From: an uncultured bacterium
GTDB lineage: Bacteria > Planctomycetota > UBA8742 > UBA2392
Reading direction: 5' to 3'
Assembly: GCA_938014885.1 (NCBI GenBank)
Contig: CALLQI010000018.1
Span: 558,001 to 622,000 of the forward strand
Length of the DNA: 64,000 nucleotides
In this document: positions 1-7,619 of the stretch, in pieces
How the letters are laid out: every line of letters starts with the position of its first letter
Position numbering within the stretch: position 1 is the stretch's first letter
The notes under the pieces: model-generated
The model's database searches: none
Told to the model about the DNA's origin: nothing
What the model saw: the letters and a program-made list of their open reading frames with translations, nothing else
Program-made: the position numbers and the translations under genes

Positions 1-130
1 GCCCCTTCAGGATTTCGGGCAGGTACATGCGCTCCCACAGCGTCAACTTGCGTTCGTCGGCCGGCGGGGCTTTGCCGCCCCCGGCCATCAGTTCGCGCAC
101 GTCGTGCCCATGGTTTGCGTGACTGTCCAC
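1..130 (-). CDS. Probable NADH-quinone oxidoreductase subunit I, N-terminal fragment
   Basis: This is the first 43 codons of a minus-strand gene that leaves the window at its left edge. The GTG start at 130 is chosen because a GAGG sits 8 nt upstream (plus-strand 139-142); an internal ATG at 88 is the alternative. The visible part is a hydrophilic leader followed by LTLWERMYLPEILKG. That resembles the membrane-apposed helix at the start of NuoI, the 23-kDa subunit carrying two 4Fe-4S clusters in respiratory complex I. The cysteine motifs that would prove it lie outside the window. It lies downstream of secA on the same strand, 220 bp away. The assignment is tentative. Confidence 0.45.
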   Translation of the reverse strand, partial: MDSHANHGHDVRELMAGGGKAPPADERKLTLWERMYLPEILKG

Positions 131-197
131 AGCGTTATCCTCAAGTACCCCGGCGGGAATATAGCAACCCGGGTGGCGTCAGCCAGTGCGTGGTGGG

Positions 198-350
198 AGG
201 GGCTTGGGGGCTTGGGGGCTTGGGGCTTGGGGCCTGGGGCCTGGGGGCGGGAGTCTTGAGGCGGGATGCGGGGGTAACTGCCTGTTGTAACACCTGCGGG
301 ATGGCCGCTGACTGACAGCCCTAAGCCCGAAGCCCTAGGCCCCAAGCCCC
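198..350. repeat. G-rich GGGGCTTG tandem tract with inverted copy
   Basis: Between secA and the nuoI-like gene, 198-252 is a run of GGGGGCTT and GGGGCCT units with at least seven G-runs of four or more. An inverted copy of 19 nt at 332-350 matches 222-240 at 18 of 19 positions and abuts the secA stop codon. A long-loop hairpin or a G-quadruplex on the plus strand is possible. No coding potential is seen in 131-350. Confidence 0.6.
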
Positions 351-3300
351 CTACCGGCCCGCCTTCGCCTGATCCTCTGCCATATGGCACTTCTTGTACT
401 TCTTGCCGCTTCCGCAGTGGCAGGGGTCGTTGGGCCCGGGCAGTTTGCTTTTTTCGCGTGACCGGAAGCCGGTGTTGCCCTGGCCCGGGTTCACGGCCTG
501 TTCCATCTGCCGGCGCGTTTCCTGCTGCCTTGGCGTGGGCTGCGGCAGCGGGCTGCCGCCGCCACTGGTGCTGGTCATGCCCGGGGGCCCGGCGTGCACG
601 GCCGTGCTGGCGGGCGGTGTCGGTGCCTGTGGCTGCGTCGGCGCGGGCTCGAACTTCACCTCGATGCGGAACAGGGTGCTGACCACCTCCATGTCCACGG
701 TGTCGAGCATCTGCTCAAAGATCTCGCTGCCCTTCTTCTTGTAGGCGTCCTTGGGGTCCTTTTGCGCGTAGCTTTCCCAGTGGATGCTGCCCTTGAGCAC
801 ATCCAGATTGCGCAGGTGCTGCTTCCAGTGCTCATCGATGCTCTGCAGCAGCAGGTAGCGCTCAAGCTGCCGCATCCGCGAATGATTGGGCCGCCCCGCC
901 GGGGTGCGCATGACCGCGCCGTCCTGGCCCGCGCAGATCTTGGCCTCGCGGTCGGCGTACATCTTCAGCGCGATGTCCAGCAAATGACGGCGCAGAGCGT
1001 CGGCATGTTCGGCACCGCCATCGCCCTTGGGGAAGTCAGCCGGGTTCACGTCTTCGTTGAAGGCCTTCTTGAAGTCGGCCGCGATTTCGGCGGTCTGCCA
1101 CAGTTCCTTGCGATCGACGTTGCGCAGCACGTGCCGCTCAAGCGACGCGGTGATCACGTTTTCGATGCGGTCCACCACCGACTGCCGCAGCTTTTCACCG
1201 TGGATGCGGCCGCGAATCGTGTGCGCGAGCCGGAACACGGCCTCTTCGGAAACGATGTCGCGCAGGGCGTCTTCGGGGATTTCGGCCTGGTGCTGGGCGT
1301 CGGCCCACTGGCTGAGTTCCTTGGCGACCTTGGCTGAGATGCGGGTCTTGTCGGTAACCTTTTCGGCCTTGTCGACCTGGCTGATGGTGGCGCGCACGAC
1401 CTTGCGCACGTCGCTTTCCATCTGGAAGTAGTCGCCACGGCTGAGGCCGCCCAGGAACACCTGGCGCATGCGATACACCGCTTTGCGCTGGCCGTTGTTG
1501 ACGTCGTCGTACTCGATCAGGTTTTTGCGGATGTCGAAGTTGCGCTGCTCAACCTTCTTCTGCGCGCGCTCAACGCTGTTGCTGACCATTTTGGCCTGGA
1601 TCGGCTGGCCGTCCTTGAGGCCCAGCGATTGCATCACCGCCTTGATGCGCGGACCGGCAAACAGGCGCATCAGGTCGTCGTCGAGGCTCAGGAAGAACTG
1701 GCTGCTGCCCGGGTCGCCCTGGCGGCCGCAGCGCCCGCGAAGCTGGTTGTCGATGCGGCGGCTTTCGTGGCGCTCAGTGCCGAGCACCGCCAGCCCGCCC
1801 AGTTTGACGATTTCGTCGTGCTCAGCGTCGCATTCGGGCTGGTACTTCTTGGCGCGGGTGCTGATTTCTTCGTCGAACTTCACTTCGGCTTGCAGTCTCA
1901 CGTCGCGCGGCACGCCCCAGCTTGGGCTGTTGCGGAACTCTTCGGGCAACAAGCTGTTAACTGAAATGCCTTCCTTCTTCAGTTCATTCAGCGCCATGTG
2001 CTTGGGGTTGCCGCCCAGCAGAATGTCGGTGCCGCGGCCGGCCATGTTGGTGGCGACGGTGATCATGCCCTTCTTGCCGGCCTGCGCGACGATGTCGGCT
2101 TCGCGTTCGTGGTACTTGGCGTTGAGTGTGCTGTGCTCAAGGCCGCGTGACTTCAGCAGTTTGGACAGGTGCTCAGACTTTTCGACGCTGGTGGTGCCGA
2201 CCAGGATCGGGCGGCCCTGCTTGTGCAGCTTGTCGATTTCGTCGGCGATGGCGTTCCACTTTTCGGCCTCAGTGCCGAAGATCAGGTCCTGCTGGTCTTC
2301 GCGCACGAGGCGGCGGTTGGTGGGGATGGCGGCGACGTCGAGCTTGTAGATCTTGTCGAACTCGGCCGCTTCGGTCATGGCCGTGCCGGTCATGCCGCTG
2401 AGCTTGTTGTACAGCTTGAAGTAGTTCTGCAGGGTGATGGTCGCCAGCGTGAAGCTTTCGGCGCGCGGCGTCAGGTTGTGCTTGGCTTCCACGGCCTGGT
2501 GCAGCCCGTCAGACCAGCGGCGGCCGTGCTGCATGCGGCCGGTGAACTCATCGACGATCACGATTTCGGGGCCGTTGTCGCCGTCGAAGATCACGTATTC
2601 TTTGTCGAGGTGAAACAGGTTGTTGGCGCGCAGGGCCTGTTCAATCAGGTGCGGCCAGTCCATGTGGGCGCCGTCGTACAGGTTTTTGACGCCGAGTGCC
2701 TTTTCGACCTTCTTGACGCCGGTTTCGGTCAGCAGGCACTGGCTTTCTTTTTCCTTCTTTTCGAAGTCGTATTCGGCCAGGGCGTCGATGTAGATGCTGC
2801 GGTTCTGCATCAAGGCGCCCTTGCCGTGCTTGTCCTCGAGCTTGGTCTTGAGCTCTTCGGCGTCCACGCCCTTGAGCGTCTTGGCGATTTTGTCGGCGGC
2901 GGCGTACTTTTCGGCGGTGCCTTCGGGGCTGCCGCTGATGATCAGCGGTGTGCGCGCTTCATCGATCAGGATGCTGTCGACTTCGTCGATGATCGCGTAG
3001 TGCAGGTCGCGCTGGACCTGCTGGCGCGGGTCCACCTTCATGTTGTCGCGCAGGTAATCAAAGCCGAATTCGTTGTTGGTTCCGTAGGTGACGTCGCAGG
3101 CGTACATGGCGCGGCGTTCTTCGTTGTCCATGTCGCTTTGGATAAAGCCCACGGTCAGGCCCAGCAGGCCCAGCACGCGGCCCTGTTCTTCGGCGTCGCG
3201 GCGGGCCAGGTAATCGTTCACGGTCACGACGTGCACGCCGCGGCCTTCGAGCGCGTTGAGATACATCGCCAGTGTGGCCACGAAGGTCTTGCCTTCGCCG

Positions 3301-3665
3301 GTCACCATTTCGGCGATGCGGCCCTGGTGCAGGACCATGCCGCCCAGCAGCTGCACGGGAAAGTGCGCCTTGTACGGGATTTCTTCGCCGGTGTTGATGT
3401 CCTTGACCCAGCGCTTCTGGCCCAGAATGCGCCAGCTTGCTTCACGGGCGCAGGCAAAGGCCTCAACCTTGATTTCTTCGAGGGTCTGGCCGTCGCGCAG
3501 GCGCTGCTTGAACTCTTCGGTCTTGGCCTTGAGCTGCTCGTCGCTGAGCTTGTTGGTGGCCGGGAACAGCTGGATTACCTGTTGAACCTGGGGCTGCAGT
3601 TCTTTCAGGACGCGTTCGTTGCGGGTGCCGATGAAAAATCGAAGGACGGTGTCAACAACTCCCAT
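351..3665 (-). CDS. secA: Preprotein translocase ATPase SecA
   Basis: SecA is the ATP-driven motor that pushes unfolded preproteins through SecYEG at the cytoplasmic membrane. At 1104 residues it is longer than the roughly 900 usual in Proteobacteria. Visible in order are the N-terminal helix, the nucleotide-binding motif MVTGEGKT near residues 120-127, the DEVDSILIDEARTPL stretch of the DEAD motor and preprotein-binding region, the NMAGRGTDILLGGNP motif of the second motor domain, and a C-terminal SEC-C zinc-binding motif (C1082, C1084, C1093, H1094). A proline/glutamine-rich linker precedes the zinc motif. The many secreted proteins in this window are its expected clients. The divergent gene on the other side starts 162 bp away. 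Confidence 0.98.
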   Translation of the reverse strand: MGVVDTVLRFFIGTRNERVLKELQPQVQQVIQLFPATNKLSDEQLKAKTEEFKQRLRDGQTLEEIKVEAFACAREASWRILGQKRWVKDINTGEEIPYKAHFPVQLLGGMVLHQGRIAEMVTGEGKTFVATLAMYLNALEGRGVHVVTVNDYLARRDAEEQGRVLGLLGLTVGFIQSDMDNEERRAMYACDVTYGTNNEFGFDYLRDNMKVDPRQQVQRDLHYAIIDEVDSILIDEARTPLIISGSPEGTAEKYAAADKIAKTLKGVDAEELKTKLEDKHGKGALMQNRSIYIDALAEYDFEKKEKESQCLLTETGVKKVEKALGVKNLYDGAHMDWPHLIEQALRANNLFHLDKEYVIFDGDNGPEIVIVDEFTGRMQHGRRWSDGLHQAVEAKHNLTPRAESFTLATITLQNYFKLYNKLSGMTGTAMTEAAEFDKIYKLDVAAIPTNRRLVREDQQDLIFGTEAEKWNAIADEIDKLHKQGRPILVGTTSVEKSEHLSKLLKSRGLEHSTLNAKYHEREADIVAQAGKKGMITVATNMAGRGTDILLGGNPKHMALNELKKEGISVNSLLPEEFRNSPSWGVPRDVRLQAEVKFDEEISTRAKKYQPECDAEHDEIVKLGGLAVLGTERHESRRIDNQLRGRCGRQGDPGSSQFFLSLDDDLMRLFAGPRIKAVMQSLGLKDGQPIQAKMVSNSVERAQKKVEQRNFDIRKNLIEYDDVNNGQRKAVYRMRQVFLGGLSRGDYFQMESDVRKVVRATISQVDKAEKVTDKTRISAKVAKELSQWADAQHQAEIPEDALRDIVSEEAVFRLAHTIRGRIHGEKLRQSVVDRIENVITASLERHVLRNVDRKELWQTAEIAADFKKAFNEDVNPADFPKGDGGAEHADALRRHLLDIALKMYADREAKICAGQDGAVMRTPAGRPNHSRMRQLERYLLLQSIDEHWKQHLRNLDVLKGSIHWESYAQKDPKDAYKKKGSEIFEQMLDTVDMEVVSTLFRIEVKFEPAPTQPQAPTPPASTAVHAGPPGMTSTSGGGSPLPQPTPRQQETRRQMEQAVNPGQGNTGFRSREKSKLPGPNDPCHCGSGKKYKKCHMAEDQAKAGR

Positions 3666-3827
3666 ACGTACTCTCGCGCTTAGAAGGATGTGTCAGTAGT
3701 CGGCCTGCTGTCGCCCGCGTTCCAGCGCCGCTATACTTGCGGTGAAGGCCCGGCGGGTCAAGCATGCGTCGCCGGGTTAACGATTTGGATTGATTACAGG
3801 ATTCAACTCATTTCCGCCGGTGCGCCC

Positions 3828-5315
3828 ATGCGAAAGATACTGCCCGCGCTAGTGCTGCTGTGCCTGCCTTCATTCGTGGCCGTGGCGCAGCCTGCGCCTG
3901 AGCCGCCCCCGGCAGCGCAAGTCATGGAACTGCGCCTGCTGGCGCTTTCGCGGGCGTACGTGCGCCCGCTGGCGGAAACCGTGGCGCGGCTGAACACCGT
4001 GCCGGGCATCACCGACGCGCAGGCCGTCAGCTACGCCGACGACGTGCTGACGCTCAAGTGCACCACCGGCCTCTCGCACGAAGCCATCGCCGATGCGCTT
4101 GGGCTGCGCCTGCTGCGGGCCGAAGGCTTGGCGCTGACGCTGGCACCATCTGAAGACATCCGCAGCCGCCGCGCGGAGGCCCGGGCCGTGGTGGGTTTGA
4201 TCGGCCGCAAGGTCGCCGACAGCATCAAGCGCGACAGCAACGGCGAGCGCACGGGCCTTGAATTCGGCGCCCGCGACGGCATTGAAGCGCGCGTGCAGGC
4301 CCTTGGCCTGGACCCCGCGATCCTGAAGGGATCGTTTTACCAGCCCGCCGACTATCATCTGGAAACCCCAGGCGAAGGCAGCGGCGACGGCTATCGCATC
4401 TGGGCCGGCGACAAGTGGGAAGGCATGTACGTCGCCAACACCGACAGCAACAACAAGGCGCTGGTTGAGTACAACCCGGCCTCGCGCTTTGTCGGCTTGA
4501 TCGTGCCGATGGGCTGGGGCTACCAGGAACCGGCGTGGGTTGACGGCGAAGGCATCATGATGGCCAGCGTCGGTGAACGCAGCGACACCAACTGGAGCGG
4601 CGAACTGGCCGTCGTGGGCGGCAGCAAGCTGATTACCGAAGTCATGCAGGCGGCCGTCGCATGGCGCATCCGAAACAGCACCGCCAAGCTTGAGGCCGCA
4701 CCCAACGGCCGCGGCTATACGCTCATGAACGAGCTGCCGGGGGGCGATGACATTGAGTACTGGGGTTATGAGCACTACGAAATCAGCGACCTGCTGCTGA
4801 CCTGGCGCGCCGATGACGAGGGCAACCTGGTCGCGCGCGTGCGCGCCCATACAGAGGCCTCGCCCTGGTACCTCGACGCCGAAGTGAACACCGGCCCGGT
4901 GCTGAAACGCTACGCCGAAATGGACCGCAAAACCCGCCGCGAAGTCAACCGCGCCGACCTGGGCAACGATCTGGTCTGGCTGCACGGCCCCGAAACCGAC
5001 GCCGCCGTGCTGCGCGCGCGCCGCGATGAGGCCCGCAACGCGCTGAACAGCCTGTCCGACGCGCTGACCGCGACCATGAAGGCCAAGCCCGACACGAAGC
5101 TTGAGGCGCTGTGCGGCACGCTCGACAACGCGGAACTTGCGGCCGCACTCGGCTTCAAGGCCGACGCGCTGGCGTACTACAAGCCCGCCGAATTCACGAT
5201 CCGGCGGCAGATGCTTGGTGATGTAGAGATTGCGGTCGGCACCCCGGCAAAGGGCGGGCGGCGCTGGATTGTGATGAACCCAGCCAGTGGCGAAGTGATC
5301 CGGAGATTCCAATGA
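3828..5315 (+). CDS. Secreted protein of unknown function
   Basis: The 495-residue protein has a clear signal peptide (MRKILPALVLLCLPSFVAVAQ), so the ATG at 3828 is preferred over an upstream in-frame start at 3690 that would bury it. No known domain is recognised. Two short segments, one near the middle (LKGSFYQPADYHLE) and one near the C-terminus (LAYYKPAEFTI), resemble each other, and a third copy lies in the next gene's lipoprotein (LDGQFYRAGDYTL). The stop overlaps the next gene's start in an ATGA junction, indicating translational coupling. The two products probably act together outside the cytoplasm. The role is unknown. Confidence 0.85.
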   Translation: MRKILPALVLLCLPSFVAVAQPAPEPPPAAQVMELRLLALSRAYVRPLAETVARLNTVPGITDAQAVSYADDVLTLKCTTGLSHEAIADALGLRLLRAEGLALTLAPSEDIRSRRAEARAVVGLIGRKVADSIKRDSNGERTGLEFGARDGIEARVQALGLDPAILKGSFYQPADYHLETPGEGSGDGYRIWAGDKWEGMYVANTDSNNKALVEYNPASRFVGLIVPMGWGYQEPAWVDGEGIMMASVGERSDTNWSGELAVVGGSKLITEVMQAAVAWRIRNSTAKLEAAPNGRGYTLMNELPGGDDIEYWGYEHYEISDLLLTWRADDEGNLVARVRAHTEASPWYLDAEVNTGPVLKRYAEMDRKTRREVNRADLGNDLVWLHGPETDAAVLRARRDEARNALNSLSDALTATMKAKPDTKLEALCGTLDNAELAAALGFKADALAYYKPAEFTIRRQMLGDVEIAVGTPAKGGRRWIVMNPASGEVIRRFQ

Positions 5316-5746
5316 GATATGCGCTTGGCGCACTGTGCCTGCTGCTTTCGTTGGCCTGCTGCTTGACCGGCTGCGACAGCGAAAACACCGCGCCCCCGGG
5401 CCGCTTGATCGACACCCCGCAAACCGCGCCCTCAAGCCTGCCCATGGAAGGCGTGGACGGCGCAGTGCGCACCGAGGCCGTGGCCAACTACGGCCGCCTG
5501 CACACGCAGTTGAAGTACGCGCTGGCCCGCAACGGCGGCGACATCAGCAAGCTGGCCGCCGATGTGGGCGGCGCGCTGAACGCCACGAAGCTGGGCAAGC
5601 TCGGCATGGGTGCCACGGACCTGGACGGTCAGTTCTACCGCGCCGGCGACTACACGCTCACGTTCAGCGGCAACAGCGTCACGATCAAGGCCGGCGGACC
5701 CGGCACCCGCGGCGACGTACCGGCCGAAACCTTCAAGCTGCAGTAG
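5312..5746 (+). CDS. Small lipoprotein coupled to the preceding gene
   Basis: The 144-residue protein starts with a lipoprotein signal ending in LTGC (residues about 18-21), so it should be lipidated and membrane-anchored. The rest is soluble, and its C-terminal part carries an FYRAGDYTL segment like two segments in the preceding secreted protein. Its ATG overlaps the upstream stop by 4 nt. It is followed 16 bp later by a metallopeptidase-like gene on the same strand, so the three probably form an operon. No family is recognised. Confidence 0.85.
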   Translation: MRYALGALCLLLSLACCLTGCDSENTAPPGRLIDTPQTAPSSLPMEGVDGAVRTEAVANYGRLHTQLKYALARNGGDISKLAADVGGALNATKLGKLGMGATDLDGQFYRAGDYTLTFSGNSVTIKAGGPGTRGDVPAETFKLQ

Positions 5747-5762
5747 ACGCTGAGAACGCCGC

Positions 5763-7019
5763 ATGCGCACACTGGGACTGGCAACGCTGATCCTGCTGGC
5801 ATGCTGCGGCGCGGTGCGTGCCCCAGTACAGGCCCAGGCGGCAGGCCTGCCGGCTTACACCAGCGAGCACTACACGCTGCACACCGACGCGCCCGAGGAT
5901 GTCGCCAAAGAGTACTCGCGCGTCATGGAGCTTTGCTGGCCGAAGTTCGAAGAGTTCTTCGGCGCGGCCCCCAAACTCAAGAAGGGCGAGAAACTCGCTG
6001 TCTACTTCCTGGAAACGCAGCAGGGCTGGCTTGACCGGATGAAGGCCGACAACGTCGCCATACCGGTCGGCGCCGGCGGCTACTACAACCCCGGCAACCG
6101 CACCGTCTACCTGTGGAAGCAGCCCACGCGCTACACCAGCCGGCAGTTGCTGATCCATGAGGTCATGCACCAGTTCCATTACCTCGCCTGCTGCAACAAC
6201 GTCGGCCCCAAAGATGTCTGGTACATAGAAGGCATTGTTGAGCACATGTCGCGCCACCACTGGGACGGCGAATCACTGACCCTTGGCGTGATTCCGTTTT
6301 GCAGCCTCGAGGACTACCCGCGCCTGGCGCTGGAGCTGTTTGAGCGCGACGACTTCAGCCTCGCCACCATGATCAGCGGCGAGCGCGCCAGCACCCGCCC
6401 CGAGCAATGGGCCCTGTGCCGCTACCTGCTGCTGGAAGGCGCAGCCAAAGACTGGAAGGCCATGGCCAAGAAGCTTGATGGCGGGCAGGAAGGCCGCAAC
6501 GTCTTCAAGCGCCACTTCGGCGACCCGGCCAAGCTGCAACCCAAAATTCGCGAGTGGCTGAAGACCCAGCGCGAGCCCTTCGTCTGGGTCTGGAACGAAT
6601 GGCAGGGCCAGGGCGCCGACGCCGCATGGGGCACCGCACCCGCCGCCTACAGCCTGTGCCGCACGCGCGAGCAATGCCGCGAAATCACAGCGCGCGTGAT
6701 GATCCCGGCCGGCAACTGGAACGGCGGCCTGATGGTGCACTTCAAGTCCACCGAAGACTTCGCGGTGTTCATGCTGAACGAGCAAGGCCACTGGGCCGTA
6801 ACCCGTCGCGACGCCAACTGGAGCACGCCGCTCAGCGGCAAACTCGAAACCCCAAAAACCGAGGGCAGCTACACGCTGGGCGCCAGGCACGACGCCGGCA
6901 AAGTAACCCTCAGCATTGACGGCACCGAAGTAGGCAGCCTCGAGCTGTCGGCCGGCCACATGGGGTTAGCACTGCGGAACTCCACGCTGCAATTCCGCGA
7001 GGTGAAGACCGGGGGCTAG
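5763..7019 (+). CDS. Secreted zinc metallopeptidase-like protein with C-terminal jelly-roll-like domain
   Basis: The 418-residue protein has a signal peptide (MRTLGLATLILLACC...). It carries a zincin motif HEVMH (H132, E133, H136) followed by an EGIVEHM segment whose E156 could be the third zinc ligand, the spacing of gluzincins such as the peptidase-MA/DUF1570 families common in Planctomycetota. The last 140 residues or so look like a beta-sandwich of the DUF1080/laminin-G type, often a carbohydrate- or surface-binding module. Catalysis is inferred from the motif; the substrate is unknown. It is the last gene of the 3828-7019 run. Confidence 0.75.
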   Translation: MRTLGLATLILLACCGAVRAPVQAQAAGLPAYTSEHYTLHTDAPEDVAKEYSRVMELCWPKFEEFFGAAPKLKKGEKLAVYFLETQQGWLDRMKADNVAIPVGAGGYYNPGNRTVYLWKQPTRYTSRQLLIHEVMHQFHYLACCNNVGPKDVWYIEGIVEHMSRHHWDGESLTLGVIPFCSLEDYPRLALELFERDDFSLATMISGERASTRPEQWALCRYLLLEGAAKDWKAMAKKLDGGQEGRNVFKRHFGDPAKLQPKIREWLKTQREPFVWVWNEWQGQGADAAWGTAPAAYSLCRTREQCREITARVMIPAGNWNGGLMVHFKSTEDFAVFMLNEQGHWAVTRRDANWSTPLSGKLETPKTEGSYTLGARHDAGKVTLSIDGTEVGSLELSAGHMGLALRNSTLQFREVKTGG

Positions 7020-7294
7020 GGCCGTGTTGCGGCCGTCCCGGCCGCTGCCCTATTCCACCAGCGCCATGAACTTGCTGTTCAGCACCGGGGCTGAGGGGCG
7101 GCCTGAGCCAAAGAAACCGGTTGCACCGAAAACCAAAGCACGCCGCAAAGCAGCGCGAAAGCAGCACGAGAAGTCATGAGATCACCCAGAGAAAACGGCG
7201 CGCCAGATTGTACCACACGGGGTGCCGTGCAGGCGGTATGCGATGGCAAGGTGCGGGCTGGAAGCTCGCAGCGCTGCTTTACTTCTCGTTAACC
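7020..7294. other. Intergenic stretch without a supported gene
   Basis: No frame here has a plausible start, ribosome binding site and length. Around 7125-7200 there is a degenerate run of GCAAAGC/GCGAAAGC-like units, similar in style to the short intergenic repeats elsewhere in the window. The right end passes into the tRNA terminator. Confidence 0.5.
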
Positions 7295-7325
7295 AAAAAG
7301 GCCGCCCTGGGGGTCCAGGGCGGCC
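7295..7325 (-). terminator. Intrinsic terminator of tRNA-Gly
   Basis: An 11-bp GC stem (7300-7310 with 7315-7325, loop GGGT) is followed on the minus strand by five T residues (7295-7299). It begins 8 nt beyond the CCA end of the tRNA. Confidence 0.9.
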
Positions 7326-7332
7326 GGAATGC

Positions 7333-7407
7333 TGGAGCGGGTGATGGGACTCGAACCCACGACCATCACGTTGGCAACGTGATGCTCTACCACTGAGCTA
7401 CACCCGC
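7333..7407 (-). tRNA. tRNA-Gly (anticodon GCC)
   Basis: Reading the minus strand gives a complete cloverleaf: acceptor GCGGGTG paired with CACCCGC, D arm GCTC/GAGC, anticodon stem TCACG/CGTGA with loop TTGCCAA (anticodon GCC at 7373-7375), variable loop TGGTC, T arm GTGGG/CCCAT with TTCGAGT, discriminator T and encoded CCA. Length is 75 nt including CCA. It reads GGC and GGU glycine codons. A terminator follows directly. Confidence 0.97.
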
Positions 7408-7619
7408 CCAATGGGGTCGCGAATGATAGCTTGCGACTCCCCTCTGTAAAGCGGGGCGCCGGTGCCTGTTTTCCGCCGTTCCCGAGCCGCAAACCACGGC
7501 TTTCCTGTCACATCCGGCGAAAGCACATTCACGTTGTGCATTTCTTGTGTTAAGCTTGTGATATCAGTTTCCTGCACTGGGTGTGTGCTTGAACGGCCTT
7601 TGGCCAAGCCGAGGTGGCT

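Noticed and set aside
2169..3683. 504-codon open frame on the plus strand opposite secA
   Set aside because: It is the mirror of the secA codon pattern, rich in valine, alanine, histidine and glutamine as antisense frames of GC-rich genes are, with no motif or ribosome binding site. The same applies to long frames opposite 3870-5435, 7398-8915, 21404-22951 and 26033-27442.
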